From: Parvularcula bermudensis HTCC2503
GTDB lineage: Bacteria; Pseudomonadota; Alphaproteobacteria; Caulobacterales; Parvularculaceae
DNA: 64,000 nucleotides
NCBI RefSeq assembly: GCF_000152825.2
Contig: NC_014414.1
Coordinates: forward strand, 1,612,001-1,676,000
Direction of reading: 5' to 3'
Below are positions 17,990 through 28,100 of the stretch, piece by piece. How positions within the stretch are numbered: the first letter of the stretch is position 1; each line of letters begins with the position of its first letter. The position numbers and the translations under genes are program-made. The notes beneath the pieces were generated by a model. That model was not told where the DNA came from. It ran no database searches and saw only the letters and a list, made by a program, of their open reading frames with translations.

Positions 17990-18451
17990 ATGGGACATCA
18001 TCAGGAACGAACCTTTGTTCCCTTTACCCCGACCCAAATGTTCGATCTCGTCGCGGCGGTCGAAGACTATCCGCGGTTCATTCCTTGGATCGAGGCCTTG
18101 CGGGTCAAGGAGCGTAAGGCGGAGCATCTGGTGGCGGATATGATCGTCAAATACACGATCTTTCGGGAGAGCTTTCGGTCACGGGTGGCCCTTGATCGTC
18201 CGAACATGGCCATCGATGTCGACTATATTCGCGGTCCCCTCAAATCGCTCAGCAATCATTGGCGGTTCGAGAAGGAACCGAATGGCTGCACCATCGATTT
18301 TTGCATCGATTTCGAGTTCAAGAACCCGCTTCTGCAAACCGTCGCCAATCAGCTGATCGACAAGGCGTTCCGGCGATTGTCCTCAGCCTTCACCGATGAG
18401 GCCCATCGCCGATATCAGCCCATCGCCGCAACAGCGTCCAAAACGGCCTGA
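17990..18451 (+). CDS. RatA/COQ10-type START-domain protein
   Basis: 153-residue lipid-binding helix-grip protein. The family start TFVPFTPTQMFDLVAAVEDYPRFIPW and the FRSRVALDRPN and GPLKSLSNHWRFE segments are clear, with the long amphipathic C-terminal helix. The family includes mitochondrial COQ10, which binds ubiquinone for respiration, and enterobacterial RatA, once described as inhibiting 70S assembly. In an alphaproteobacterium the ubiquinone-binding role is the likelier one. AAGGAGAG lies 7 bases before the start. Confidence 0.85.
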   Translation: MGHHQERTFVPFTPTQMFDLVAAVEDYPRFIPWIEALRVKERKAEHLVADMIVKYTIFRESFRSRVALDRPNMAIDVDYIRGPLKSLSNHWRFEKEPNGCTIDFCIDFEFKNPLLQTVANQLIDKAFRRLSSAFTDEAHRRYQPIAATASKTA

Positions 18452-18519
18452 CCGCGCCCAGCTCTCCTGCGCCCACCTTTCCCGCGAAAGGCGGCGTTGC
18501 CCTGGTGGGCGGCCCGTCC

Positions 18520-18963
18520 TTACTGGCCGTCCGGGTCGATGGCCGCGGCCCCCTGACCGACACCGCCGATCAATTGCTCGAAGAAGCTCAATTCCTTCCC
18601 GCGGGTGCGGGTGACCCGGTTCACGAGGTTGATGTCCTGCCCGTCCTCAAGGTCGAAGGTCATCACATCGGCGACCGTGTCATCCTCGTTGAAAGCGAAC
18701 AGCACGATATTGCGGGAGGTCGTCTCGGTCTCGTAGAAGGCGCGGGAACTGCTCGACGAGGTGACATAATACCAGACATCGTCGGAGAGGGGGGGCCTGA
18801 TCGAGGGTTCGCCATAGCGGGCGAGGACGGAATCCTTGGTATCGACACCGACGGTGGCGCTGAGTTCGGTTTCCCCACGCTCCATCACATAGCCGTGGCG
18901 ATCCTCGACGGCGACACATGCACTCAGAGCGCTCACGATAAGCCCGAAGACGACAATTCGCAT
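18520..18963 (-). CDS. bamE: Outer-membrane assembly lipoprotein, BamE/SmpA family
   Basis: 147-residue lipoprotein component of the BAM complex that inserts beta-barrel proteins. The N-terminal signal peptide ends in the lipobox LSAC. The SmpA/OmlA core follows: VGVDTKDSVLARYGEPS, WYYVTSSSSSRAFYE and the segment NIVLFAFNEDDTVADVMTF. In place and orientation it is divergent from the bc1 chaperone gene, an arrangement common in alphaproteobacteria. Confidence 0.88.
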   Translation of the reverse strand: MRIVVFGLIVSALSACVAVEDRHGYVMERGETELSATVGVDTKDSVLARYGEPSIRPPLSDDVWYYVTSSSSSRAFYETETTSRNIVLFAFNEDDTVADVMTFDLEDGQDINLVNRVTRTRGKELSFFEQLIGGVGQGAAAIDPDGQ

Positions 18964-19100
18964 TTGTCCGATCCTTTTCCTCCGACTGGGCCGCTACTCT
19001 CGGCCAAGGGCGCTTGTCCCTCGTCAATCGATCGCCATATCTGCCAGATGAATTTGCAGAGGTCTTTGCCGCTGGCAAGCGACGGCGCTATCCCAACCCG

Positions 19101-19676
19101 ATGATGGAAAAGATTTTAGGCCCCGTTCGCCGGATGATGGGCATTCCGCCTTCCCCAATGCGGGCCGCGGCCGAACGGGCGGTGGAACAGATTGTCGCGG
19201 CGGCGCGGGAGCCTTTATTCTACACCGACTGCCAGGTCCCCGATACGCCGGAGGGCCGTTTCGATCTGGTGACCCTGCATAGCTTCGCTCTCTTGCACCG
19301 GGCCCGACCGATCACCCCCCATGGCGAGGCGTATTGCCAGGCGATCTTTGATGCGCTGTTCAGTAATATCGATGCCAATCTTCGCGAGATGGGGGTTGGG
19401 GATACGCGGGTCGGCAAAGAGGTCCGGCACTATGCCGAGAAATTTTATGGCCGGGTCGGGGCCTATCGGGAAGCGTTGAGCGCGCCGTCGCCCCTCCCGA
19501 TCCTGGCTGAGGCGATGGGGCGCAATGTGCTGGGGCGGGAAGAGCCGGCCCCGACCTTTGCGCGCTATCTCCAGTCGCTGCTCTCGGCGCTGGACGCCCG
19601 GCCCGATGATGAAATCTTGCATGGGCGCAGCCTTTTCCCCGACACGGCGCGCCGCCTGAAGGAGAGCGCGGTATGA
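19101..19676 (+). CDS. Ubiquinol-cytochrome c chaperone family protein
   Basis: 191 residues from the ATG at 19101. The region FYTDCQVPDTPEGRFDLVTLHSFALLHRARPI and the later segment MGVGDTRVGKEVRHYAEKFYGR are diagnostic of the CBP3/UQCC1-like family, which in mitochondria helps make cytochrome b of complex III. A longer frame exists back to a TTG at 19014, but the added 29 residues do not resemble the family; neither start has a strong Shine-Dalgarno sequence. It overlaps the next gene by 4 bases. Confidence 0.85.
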   Translation: MMEKILGPVRRMMGIPPSPMRAAAERAVEQIVAAAREPLFYTDCQVPDTPEGRFDLVTLHSFALLHRARPITPHGEAYCQAIFDALFSNIDANLREMGVGDTRVGKEVRHYAEKFYGRVGAYREALSAPSPLPILAEAMGRNVLGREEPAPTFARYLQSLLSALDARPDDEILHGRSLFPDTARRLKESAV

Positions 19677-20191
19677 TCGAGCATCCCGACTTGCCAAGCC
19701 TGACCCATCCGATCGATATCGACCAACTCCCCGACACCGGTCATTCCTGCCTGATGGTGCTGGCCGATGAGGATCGCGCCGCGCTGGCCGCCTTTTTGGC
19801 TATCCCCGGGGTCGATCATCTCCGCGGGGCGGTGACGGCCAAGGGGGATCGCTCACTCCTGACCGTTGAGGGACGCATCGAGGGCACAATGATTCGTCAA
19901 TGTGTGGCGAGCCTTGAGGAGATGGAGGAAGAGATCGCAGAGGATTTCCTCGTGACCTTCTCCGACAGGCCTGCGCCGTCGGATTTGCCCGAAGAAGCCG
20001 AAGCCGACCTCGACGGGCCCGAGGCCCTGGAGGGGCCGTCCCTCGACCTTGGGGCCGTTCTTCTCGAACAACTTGTGCTTTCGCTATCTCCGCATCCTCG
20101 AAAGGACGATGCGGAGCTGCCCCGCGATCCAGGCGGCGACGAGAAGATCACCCCCTTCGCCGTCCTCGAGCAGCTCAGGGGCTCTTCCTGA
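19673..20191 (+). CDS. YceD-family (DUF177) protein
   Basis: 172-residue acidic cytosolic protein of the YceD family, linked in bacteria and plastids to 23S rRNA accumulation. The alphaproteobacterial pattern is present: LTVEGRIEGTMIRQCVASLEEM, an acidic centre, then LDLGAVLLEQLVLSLSPHPRK and the C-terminal PFAVLEQLR. The usual variable CxxC-type motif is reduced to one Cys. ATG overlaps the upstream stop. rpmF and plsX, frequent followers, are absent here. Confidence 0.82.
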   Translation: MIEHPDLPSLTHPIDIDQLPDTGHSCLMVLADEDRAALAAFLAIPGVDHLRGAVTAKGDRSLLTVEGRIEGTMIRQCVASLEEMEEEIAEDFLVTFSDRPAPSDLPEEAEADLDGPEALEGPSLDLGAVLLEQLVLSLSPHPRKDDAELPRDPGGDEKITPFAVLEQLRGSS

Positions 20192-20242
20192 GACCGGCAT
20201 GTCATGCCTACTATCCACGGTGGTTGAAGAGGAAGAATTCCT

Positions 20243-22501
20243 ATGGCTTTTCGTTATCGCCGACATCGCTTGAAATTGGGCGTCAGCGCCTGTGCCCTTG
20301 CTTTTGGGGCGGTCGCCTGTGGGGACCAAGGCACCTCATCCACTGAACCATCAGCACCCGCAGCTTCTGAGGAAACAACGGCGATGACCGAAACTGTCGA
20401 TTACAGCGTCCTGACGAGCCCTTATAAGGGACCCTATGGGGGCGTCCCAGCTTTCGACAACGTCACGGTGGAGATGTTCGAGCCCGCGATTGAAGCGGCG
20501 ATGCAGGAGGGACGGACCGAGATCAACGCGATCGCGACCAACGACGCCGCTCCAACCTTCGAGAATACGATCGTGGCCCTCGAAAAGCAGGGCGCCGCGC
20601 TCGATCGCGCCGCCACCTATTATTTCCTGTGGAGCAGCAATCTCTCATCGTCCGACTTCCAAGAAATCGAGCAGCGGATCGATCCGCTTTTTGCCGGATA
20701 TCGGAATGATATTATTCAGAACGAAGCTTTGTTCAAACGGATCGAGGCCGTCTGGCAAGATAAGGAGGCGCTCAATGCCCTCACGCCGGCGGAGCAACGA
20801 TTGGTCTGGGATCATTATACTGATTTTGTCCGGTCGGGCGCGGCCCTCGACGAAGAAACCAAGAAAGCGATCGGCGAGATCGATGAGCGGTTGGCCACGC
20901 TATACACGAAATTCAGTCAGAACCTTCTCCACGACGAAGAATCCTACACGCTGTTTCTGACCGAGGATCAATTGGCCGGTCTTCCCGAAAATGTCGTTGA
21001 GGCGGCGGCGTCGGCAGCGGAGGCGGAAGGCCGTCCGGGCGAATATGCGATCGTCAACACGCGATCGTCGATGGAGCCCTTTCTGACCTATTCGGATGAT
21101 CGCGCCCTGCGCGAAAAGGTCTGGCGGACCTATTATGATCGCGGCGACAATGGCGATGAGTACGACAATAATGCGGTGATCGCCGAAATCATGAAACTAA
21201 GGGCCGAACGGACCAAGCTCCAGGGCTATGACACCTTCGCGGCAAGGGCGCTTGAGAAGAACGTCGCCAAGACCCCGGAGCGGGCCATGGATCTGATGAT
21301 GCGGGTCTGGCCGGCGGCAAAGGCCCGCGTGGCCGAAGAAGTGGCGGATATGCAGGCGGTGGCCGATGCGGAGGGCGCAGACATTACCATCGCCCCGTGG
21401 GATTACCGCTATTACGCCGAAAAGGTCCGTGCCGAGAAATACGATCTCGATTTTGACGAAGTGACGCCCTATATGCAACTCGAAAATCTCCGTGAGGGGA
21501 TGTTCTGGATGGCAAATACTCTTTATGGGCTTGATTTTACACCGGCGACGGATGTGCCCGTCTTCCACCCCGATGTGCGGGTATGGGAAGTGAGCCGCGA
21601 TGGGAAATTCCAAGGCTTATGGTACTTCGACCCCTATGCTCGCCCCGGCAAGCGGTCGGGCGCGTGGATGACCTCTTACCGGACCCAGGAAAAGCTGGAC
21701 GGGGAAGAAACCACGGTCCTGGTGTCGAACAATTCGAACTTTTCTAAAGGCAAGCCAGGGGAGCCGGTCCTGATTTCGTGGGACGATGCGACGACCCTGT
21801 TCCACGAATTCGGCCATGCGCTTCACGGATTGTTGTCCGACGTCACCTATCCGTCGCAATCGGGCACGGCCGTGCCGCGTGACTATGTCGAGTTTCCAAG
21901 CCAAGTGCATGAAAACTGGCTTGCCACGGACGAAATCCTCAGTCGCTTCGCCCTGCACGAAGAGACCGGTGAGCCGATGCCGAAAGACCTTCTGGAAAAG
22001 ATCAAACGGGCCGAGACGTTTAACCAGGGCTTTGCGACGACGGAATATCTGGCCAGCGCTCTGGTCGATATGAAGCTCCACACCATGGAAGATCCGTCCG
22101 ACATCGACCCGGACGCCTTTGAACGGGCGACCCTTGAGGAACTGGGGATGCCGGCGCAATTGCCGATGCGGCACCGGCTGCCCCAATTTGCCCATGTCTT
22201 CTCAGGGGAGGGCTATGCCGCAAACTATTATTCCTATTTGTGGGCGGATACTTTCGGCGCGGATGCGTGGGAAGCGTTCGAAGAAGCGGGGAGCCCCTTC
22301 GATGCGGCCGTGGCGGAGAAGTTTGTCGACCATGTATTATCCGTGGGCGACACGGTCGACCCTGTCGAAGGCTATCGCGCCTTTCGCGGCAAGGATGTCG
22401 AGGTGGGGGCCCTTATGCGTCAGCGAGGCTTCCCGGACGGCGAGGTCACGGCGGTCGATGCCCCCGCCGAGGCGCCAAGTCGCGCTGTATCCGGCCAATA
22501 G
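20243..22501 (+). CDS. M3-family zinc oligopeptidase, probable lipoprotein
   Basis: 752-residue thimet-like/dipeptidyl-carboxypeptidase (Dcp) family metallopeptidase. The zinc motif HEFGHALH starts at residue 521, with the downstream Glu in YVEFPSQVHENW as the third ligand and the C-terminal GEGYAANYYSYLWAD motif. Unlike cytosolic OpdA/PrlC it begins with a signal peptide ending in a lipobox-like AVAC and a Ser/Pro/Thr-rich linker (about residues 30-50), so it should act in the periplasm or at the outer membrane, degrading short peptides. Followed by a strong terminator. Confidence 0.9.
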   Translation: MAFRYRRHRLKLGVSACALAFGAVACGDQGTSSTEPSAPAASEETTAMTETVDYSVLTSPYKGPYGGVPAFDNVTVEMFEPAIEAAMQEGRTEINAIATNDAAPTFENTIVALEKQGAALDRAATYYFLWSSNLSSSDFQEIEQRIDPLFAGYRNDIIQNEALFKRIEAVWQDKEALNALTPAEQRLVWDHYTDFVRSGAALDEETKKAIGEIDERLATLYTKFSQNLLHDEESYTLFLTEDQLAGLPENVVEAAASAAEAEGRPGEYAIVNTRSSMEPFLTYSDDRALREKVWRTYYDRGDNGDEYDNNAVIAEIMKLRAERTKLQGYDTFAARALEKNVAKTPERAMDLMMRVWPAAKARVAEEVADMQAVADAEGADITIAPWDYRYYAEKVRAEKYDLDFDEVTPYMQLENLREGMFWMANTLYGLDFTPATDVPVFHPDVRVWEVSRDGKFQGLWYFDPYARPGKRSGAWMTSYRTQEKLDGEETTVLVSNNSNFSKGKPGEPVLISWDDATTLFHEFGHALHGLLSDVTYPSQSGTAVPRDYVEFPSQVHENWLATDEILSRFALHEETGEPMPKDLLEKIKRAETFNQGFATTEYLASALVDMKLHTMEDPSDIDPDAFERATLEELGMPAQLPMRHRLPQFAHVFSGEGYAANYYSYLWADTFGADAWEAFEEAGSPFDAAVAEKFVDHVLSVGDTVDPVEGYRAFRGKDVEVGALMRQRGFPDGEVTAVDAPAEAPSRAVSGQ

Positions 22502-22577
22502 GCATTTTCGGCCGGAGGAATGCGGGCCGGGGAATGGGGGCCGGATTATCCTGCCTCCGCGCCCTATCGTAACGATA

Positions 22578-22606
22578 AAGGCCGCCCCGGGGGCGGCCTT
22601 TTCTTT
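22578..22606 (+). terminator. Rho-independent terminator after the M3 peptidase
   Basis: AAGGCCGCC (22578-22586), loop CCGGG, GGCGGCCTT (22592-22600), followed by TTCTTT. Convergent greA lies beyond, and the A-rich left side (GATAAAG) might let it work weakly in the other direction. Confidence 0.85.
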
Positions 22607-22643
22607 AAGGGAAACTCTCGGAGCGCCCCGGGGCGACATCGCC

Positions 22644-23117
22644 TTATTTATATTCGACTTTTTCGATCTCATAGATGTGGCTGCCGCCGGGGGCCGCCAC
22701 CTCGACCTGATCGCCCTCTTCCTTGCCGATCAATGCCCGCGCGATGGGCGAGGAAATCGAGATTTTGCCGGCTTTGATGTCGGCCTCAAGATCACCCACG
22801 ATCTGATAGACCTTCTCCTCCTCGGTCTCCTCATCGACAAGGGTGACGCTGGCACCGAACTTCACGTCCGGACCTGAGAGGCTGGCCACGTCGATGACCT
22901 GAGCACGGGAATGCTTGTCCTCAAGGTCGAGAACCTGGCCCTCGATCCAGCTCTGACGCTCCTTAGCCGCATGATATTCCGCATTCTCCGACAGGTCGCC
23001 ATGTTCGCGCGCTTCGGAAATCGCTTGGATCACCGCCGGTCGTTCGACGGTTTTCAGGTGTTTAATGTCGGCTTCGAGCTTTGCGAAACCCGCTTTGGTC
23101 ATCGGGAACTTTTCCAT
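22644..23117 (-). CDS. greA: Transcription elongation factor GreA
   Basis: 157 residues, full length. Rescues backtracked RNA polymerase by promoting transcript cleavage. N-terminal coiled coil with the two acidic tip residues in [22 protein letters not shown]-terminal FKBP-like domain with [19 protein letters not shown]. Sits downstream of carB on the same strand with an 87-base gap holding a hairpin. Confidence 0.96.
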   Translation of the reverse strand: MEKFPMTKAGFAKLEADIKHLKTVERPAVIQAISEAREHGDLSENAEYHAAKERQSWIEGQVLDLEDKHSRAQVIDVASLSGPDVKFGASVTLVDEETEEEKVYQIVGDLEADIKAGKISISSPIARALIGKEEGDQVEVAAPGGSHIYEIEKVEYK

Positions 23118-23149
23118 CGGAAATGTCTCGTCTGTCTGATTAAAGCCTT

Positions 23150-23179
23150 CGGCGTGGCCGCCGGACTGGCGCCACGCCG
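23150..23179 (-). terminator. Hairpin between carB and greA
   Basis: CGGCGTGGC (23150-23158) and GCCACGCCG (23171-23179) form a 9-base-pair stem with a 12-base loop. On the minus strand the stem is followed by AAGGCTTTAATC, a weak T-rich end, so partial attenuation between carB and greA is plausible. Confidence 0.4.
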
Positions 23180-23204
23180 CAGGGTGTCCCGTTCATTCGG
23201 AAGA

Positions 23205-26200
23205 TCAAAGACTATAGGCCTGAAGAGGCCGCGCTTCAAGGTCTCCTTCGCGAACCGCCGCAATCGCCCGAACAGCAGCCTTCGCGCCGGCCAGGGTTGT
23301 GATGCAGGGGATGCGCCGCTGGAGCGCCGTGAGTCGGATCGAGCGGGAATCTTCGATCGATTGCAAGGTCTCGGTGGTATTGAAGATCAGTTGCACATCG
23401 CCATTGATCAGCGCATCGACGATATGGGGCTGCCCTTCGAGCACTTTGTTGATTGGCTTCACCGGAATGCCCTGCTGAGACAGAAAAGCCGCCGTACCGC
23501 CGGTGGCCATCAAATCGAAGCCCATGGCGCAGAGGTCCCGGGCCGCATTGCCGATGCCCTCCTTGTCGCGATCTTTGACCGAAATGAACACGGTCCCCTC
23601 CAGGGGAAGTTTGGTTCCCGCCGCGATCAGGCTTTTGGCGCGGGCGCGGTCGAAATCCACGTCGAGTCCCATGACCTCCCCCGTCGAGCGCATTTCCGGT
23701 CCCAACACCGTGTCGACGCCGGGAAAGCGAGAGAAGGGGAAGACGACTTCCTTGACCGCCACATGCCGCGGGGGCGCGGTGGGGAGGTCGAACATATCGA
23801 GGCTTGCCCCGGCCATGATCCGCGCTGCGATCTTCGCCACCGGGATGCCGATGGTTTTTGCGACAAAGGGGACGGTGCGCGAAGCACGGGGATTGACCTC
23901 GATCACATAGATCTCATCATCCTTGATCGCATACTGAACATTCATCAGGCCGCGAACGCCAAGGGCCTTGCCCATCGCGATGGTCTGGCGCTTCAACTCC
24001 TCGATAATGTCGTCACTTAACGTGTAGGGCGGCAGGGAACAGGCGCTGTCCCCCGAATGCACCCCCGCCTCCTCGACATGCTGCATCACCCCAGCGACGA
24101 AAACATCGGTGCCGTCGCAAATCGCGTCGACATCGCATTCCACCGCATTCTGAAGATAATGATCGAGCAGGAGGGGAAGGCGATCGGTGATCTCGATCTT
24201 GGCCGTTTGCAGATAGCGCTTCAGCCCTGTCTCATCGTGGACGATCTCCATGGCGCGCCCCCCGAGAACGAATGAGGGTCGGGTAACAAGGGGATAGCCC
24301 ACCTGGCCAGCAATCTCGACCACCTTATCCCGGTGTCCGGCGGTGGCGTTTAGCGGCTGTTTGAGGCCAAGCTCCCGCACCAGCCGCTGGAATTTTTCGC
24401 GATCTTCGGCCAGGGCGATGGCCTCGACCGGTGTCCCGAGGATCGGCACGCCCTCCGCCGCCAACGTATCGGCGAGGTTGAGGGGGGTTTGCCCGCCGAA
24501 TTGAACGATGACACCGATCAGATTCCCATTCTGCCGCTCACGATTGATCAGCTCAAGGACATCTTCAGCGGTCAGAGGCTCAAAATAGAGGCGGTCGGAG
24601 GTATCGTAATCGGTCGATACGGTCTCGGGGTTACAATTGACCATGATGCTCTCAATGGCCGCATCTTCGAGCGCAAAGGCGGCATGGCAACAGCAATAGT
24701 CGAACTCGATCCCCTGACCGATCCGATTGGGACCGCCGCCCAAAATGACGACTTTGCCCCGGTCGGAGGGAGCGGACTCATCCTCCCCCTGCCATTCATA
24801 TGTCGAATACATATAGGGGGTGACGGCACGAAATTCGGCAGCGCACGTATCGATCCGCTTGAATACGGGATGAACCCCCAATTCTCGCCGATAGGCTCTG
24901 ACCTCTTCTTCGGTGGCCTCGGCGAGGGCGGCGAGGCGTTTGTCCGAAAAGCCCATGCCTTTGAGGGCGTGAAGCCCCTTGGCCGTCGCCGGCAGGCCAA
25001 ATTGCGCCACCTCTTTCTCGGCATCGACGATGCCTCTGATCTGTTCAAGGAACCAAGGATCGTAGGAGGTGACCGAGCGCACTTGCTCTACCGGGACACC
25101 GGCCCGCATCGCCTCGGCCGTGACCCGGAGACGTTCAGGGGTCGGGGCGGCGAGGGCACGGCGAAAGGCATCGATGTCGTTCCCCTCGCCCAGCCCGTCG
25201 ATCTCGATGGGATCAAGGCCGCTGAGCCCGGTTTCGAGGGAGCGCAGCGCCTTTTGCAGACTTTCCTGGAAGGTACGGCCCACCGCCATCGCTTCGCCCA
25301 CGGATTTCATGGCTGTCGTCAGAAGCGGCTTGGTGCCGGGAAATTTCTCGAACGCAAAACGCGGGATCTTGGTGACGACATAGTCGATCGTCGGTTCGAA
25401 ACTCGCGGGCATGGCGCCCCCGGTGATCTCATTGTCGAGTTCGTCCAAGGTGTATCCCACGGCCAGTTTCGCGGCGACCTTTGCGATGGGGAAGCCGGTG
25501 GCCTTGGAGGCCAATGCGGAGGACCGGGATACCCGCGGGTTCATCTCGATAACGACAAGCCGCCCATCCTCTGGATTGACCGCAAACTGAACATTCGAAC
25601 CGCCGGTTTCAACGCCGATTTCTCGCAGCACTGCCAGACTGGCATTCCGCATACGCTGATATTCACGATCGGTGAGGGTAAGGGCCGGGGCGACGGTGAT
25701 CGAATCCCCAGTATGCACGCCCATGGGGTCGATATTCTCGATTGAGCAGATGATGATGCAATTGTCCGCGCGATCGCGCACCACCTCCATCTCATATTCT
25801 TTCCAGCCAAGGAGGCTCTCGTCGATGAGCACCTGTCCCACGGGGGAGGCGTCGAGGCCGGCCTTGACGATCCGCTCGAACTCTTCGCGATTGTAAGCGA
25901 CGCCGCCGCCGGTTCCCCCAAGGGTGAAGGCGGGACGGACAATGGCGGGCAAGCCAATGGTATCGAGATCCGCCATGGCATTGGCAAAGCCCTGGGCCCG
26001 ATTATAGCCGACGAGCTTTCCGGTCGCGTCCCTAATTTCTGGGCTCTTGGCAATGGTTGCGCGGGGGTTTTCGAGCCCAATCCGGTCCATCGCCTCACGG
26101 AATAATTCCCGATCTTCGGCCATGCGGATCGCATCTCCCCGCGCGCCGATCATCTCGACCCCATAGGTATCGAGCGTCCCGTCATCGAGCAGGGCGAGGG

Positions 26201-26495
26201 CACAATTGAGCGCGGTCTGGCCCCCCATGGTGGGCAGCAAGGCATCGGGGCGCTCCGCCGCGATGATCTTGGTGACAAATTCGGGCGTGATCGGCTCGAT
26301 ATAGGTGGCATCCGCCAATTCAGGATCGGTCATGATCGTGGCGGGGTTCGAATTGACGAGGATCACCCGATAGCCCTCGTCTTTGAGGGCCTTTACGGCC
26401 TGCACCCCGGAATAGTCGAATTCGCATGCCTGCCCGATAATGATCGGTCCGGCTCCGATGATGAGGATACTCTCAATGTCGGTGCGTTTGGGCAT
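23205..26495 (-). CDS. carB: Carbamoyl-phosphate synthase, large subunit
   Basis: Makes carbamoyl phosphate for pyrimidine and arginine synthesis. 1096 residues, full length, with two ATP-grasp halves (first with [10 protein letters not shown] and [17 protein letters not shown], second with [10 protein letters not shown] and [16 protein letters not shown]) and the C-terminal allosteric domain ([16 protein letters not shown]). carA is not adjacent; the upstream 110 bases lead to a divergent acetyltransferase. Confidence 0.97.
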   Translation of the reverse strand: MPKRTDIESILIIGAGPIIIGQACEFDYSGVQAVKALKDEGYRVILVNSNPATIMTDPELADATYIEPITPEFVTKIIAAERPDALLPTMGGQTALNCALALLDDGTLDTYGVEMIGARGDAIRMAEDRELFREAMDRIGLENPRATIAKSPEIRDATGKLVGYNRAQGFANAMADLDTIGLPAIVRPAFTLGGTGGGVAYNREEFERIVKAGLDASPVGQVLIDESLLGWKEYEMEVVRDRADNCIIICSIENIDPMGVHTGDSITVAPALTLTDREYQRMRNASLAVLREIGVETGGSNVQFAVNPEDGRLVVIEMNPRVSRSSALASKATGFPIAKVAAKLAVGYTLDELDNEITGGAMPASFEPTIDYVVTKIPRFAFEKFPGTKPLLTTAMKSVGEAMAVGRTFQESLQKALRSLETGLSGLDPIEIDGLGEGNDIDAFRRALAAPTPERLRVTAEAMRAGVPVEQVRSVTSYDPWFLEQIRGIVDAEKEVAQFGLPATAKGLHALKGMGFSDKRLAALAEATEEEVRAYRRELGVHPVFKRIDTCAAEFRAVTPYMYSTYEWQGEDESAPSDRGKVVILGGGPNRIGQGIEFDYCCCHAAFALEDAAIESIMVNCNPETVSTDYDTSDRLYFEPLTAEDVLELINRERQNGNLIGVIVQFGGQTPLNLADTLAAEGVPILGTPVEAIALAEDREKFQRLVRELGLKQPLNATAGHRDKVVEIAGQVGYPLVTRPSFVLGGRAMEIVHDETGLKRYLQTAKIEITDRLPLLLDHYLQNAVECDVDAICDGTDVFVAGVMQHVEEAGVHSGDSACSLPPYTLSDDIIEELKRQTIAMGKALGVRGLMNVQYAIKDDEIYVIEVNPRASRTVPFVAKTIGIPVAKIAARIMAGASLDMFDLPTAPPRHVAVKEVVFPFSRFPGVDTVLGPEMRSTGEVMGLDVDFDRARAKSLIAAGTKLPLEGTVFISVKDRDKEGIGNAARDLCAMGFDLMATGGTAAFLSQQGIPVKPINKVLEGQPHIVDALINGDVQLIFNTTETLQSIEDSRSIRLTALQRRIPCITTLAGAKAAVRAIAAVREGDLEARPLQAYSL

Positions 26496-26605
26496 CGCGC
26501 TCTATACTCCTCGGAAGCGGACAAATTGCCGGGGCGATACAGAGTTGAACGCTCGCGGGCAAGGCTAATTGCAAGCAAGTGACGGCAAAAGCGAAAGGGC
26601 TTGAG

Positions 26606-26893
26606 ATGACGACAGGCGAGATCGAACGTGAGGAAAGCGCATCGAAGGGGCGGTACTGGATCGCGTTTGAAGGCGAGACCGCGGAAATGACCTACTCCCG
26701 TTTAGGGGAGAAACAACTCATCATCGACCATACCGGCGTGCCCGATGCCTTGCGGGGAAAGGGCTTTGGTGAGCGATTAGTGGAACGCGCGGTCCACGAT
26801 GCGCGGGCGGAGGGTCGCAAAATCGTGCCTCTCTGTCCCTTTGCCAAGGCCCAAATCCACCGTCACCCAGAATGGCAGGATGTTCTTGCCTGA
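26606..26893 (+). CDS. GNAT-fold N-acetyltransferase, YidJ/YjdJ type
   Basis: 95-residue minimal GNAT protein. It has the family order: RYWIAFEGETAEMTYSRL, HTGVPDALRGKGFGERLVERAV with the acetyl-CoA loop RGKGFGE, then KIVPLCPFAKAQIHRHPEW. The substrate is unknown. I prefer the ATG at 26606; a GTG at 26579 would add nine residues and neither has a strong ribosome binding site. Confidence 0.82.
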   Translation: MTTGEIEREESASKGRYWIAFEGETAEMTYSRLGEKQLIIDHTGVPDALRGKGFGERLVERAVHDARAEGRKIVPLCPFAKAQIHRHPEWQDVLA

Positions 26894-26969
26894 GGGCCGA
26901 AAAGACCCACGGCTCGAAAGTCGGGGGGGAAGAGTAGGAGGGGGACCTTGAAGGCAAGAGCGAGACGCG

Positions 26970-27422
26970 TCACGCGCGCTCATCCTTCGGGGAGCCCATC
27001 ACCACATAAGAGGTAATGGTGGACAAGTGCGGTAAGGCCCCCAGAACATCGGTGTGAAAGACCTTGTAGGCGGGGAGGTCGGCGACCTCAACGCGGAGGA
27101 GATATTCGAACGCCCCGGTGACATTGTGGCATTCAACGACCTCGGGGGCCTTGGCGATGGCGGTCTCAAACTGCGTCTGCGCCGCTTTGGTATGGATGGA
27201 GAGGCCCACCGACATATAGGCCACGAAATGCACCCCGCGGGCGATGGGGTCGATGATCGCCCGATAGCCCTGGATCACTCCAGCTCGCTCAAGCGCTTGA
27301 ACCCGCCTGAGGCAGGCCGACGGCGAAAGGCCAACGCGCTCGGCGAGGTCGAGATTGGTGATGCGGCCATCCTGGGTCAGCTCACGCAATATTTTTTTGT
27401 CTATGTGGTCTATCTCGGTCAT
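26970..27422 (-). CDS. Lrp/AsnC-family transcriptional regulator
   Basis: 150-residue regulator: N-terminal helix-turn-helix (IDHIDKKILRELTQDGRITNLDLAERVGLSPSACLRRVQALE) and C-terminal ligand-binding RAM domain (VVECHNVTGAFEYLLRVEV). Lrp-type octamers respond to amino acids. The ATG at 27422 is preferred to a TTG at 27431. It is divergent from a LysE-type exporter 72 bases away, which it very likely controls. Confidence 0.92.
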   Translation of the reverse strand: MTEIDHIDKKILRELTQDGRITNLDLAERVGLSPSACLRRVQALERAGVIQGYRAIIDPIARGVHFVAYMSVGLSIHTKAAQTQFETAIAKAPEVVECHNVTGAFEYLLRVEVADLPAYKVFHTDVLGALPHLSTITSYVVMGSPKDERA

Positions 27423-27494
27423 AGATTGCAAATAATTGGCGTACGAGGCGATCTTTGCAATCTCTTTCGCGGAAGCGAGTGCTAGGAATGGGCC

Positions 27495-28100
27495 ATGGTG
27501 AGCAGTTCCTTCTTAGCCCTGATAGCGTTTTGCTTCGTTGCGTCGATTACGCCGGGGCCGAATAATATGATGTTGATGGCCTCGGGCGCGAATTTCGGCG
27601 TTCGCCGGACCCTGCCGCATATGGCTGGGGTCGGGGTGGGCTTTTTGGTGATGGTGCTCCTGGTTGGCACCGGCATTATGGCCCTTTTTGACCTGATCCC
27701 CGCCGCCTATACGATCCTCAAGATCGTCAGTGTCGGGTACTTGCTCTACTTGGCGACGAAGATCGCGCGGGCGGGGGCCCCCGAAGGCCAGGAGGGTCAA
27801 GGTGGCAAGCCGCTCACCTTTCTCCAGGCGGCGGCCTTTCAATGGGTCAATCCCAAGGCCTGGGCGATGGCCCTTAGTGCCGTGGCGATCTATGCGCCGA
27901 GCCGGGAGATCGTCGCGGTGATCCCCATCGCCATGGTCTTCGGTTTCGTCTCCCTGGTGTCGATTTCATTCTGGGTGGCGGTGGGCCAGCAACTCAAGCG
28001 GTTATTGACGAACCCGTGGCGGCTTCGCCTCTTTAACGGCGTGATGGCGCTTTTGCTCGTCGCCTCGGTGCTGCCGATGATCGGGGCGAAGACGATTTAG
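27495..28100 (+). CDS. LysE/RhtB-family amino-acid exporter
   Basis: 201-residue inner-membrane protein with about six hydrophobic segments. The family signature is at the N-terminus: ASITPGPNNMMLMASGANFGVRRTLPHMAGVGVGF. Exports amino acids or related metabolites; substrate unknown. Paired with the divergent Lrp-type regulator. Its stop overlaps the convergent hydrolase by 4 bases. Confidence 0.92.
   Translation: MVSSSFLALIAFCFVASITPGPNNMMLMASGANFGVRRTLPHMAGVGVGFLVMVLLVGTGIMALFDLIPAAYTILKIVSVGYLLYLATKIARAGAPEGQEGQGGKPLTFLQAAAFQWVNPKAWAMALSAVAIYAPSREIVAVIPIAMVFGFVSLVSISFWVAVGQQLKRLLTNPWRLRLFNGVMALLLVASVLPMIGAKTI

Noticed and set aside
24489-25745. 418-codon open frame antisense to carB
   Set aside because: carB is full length with all family motifs; the antisense frame has no ribosome binding site and is a by-product of GC-rich codon use.
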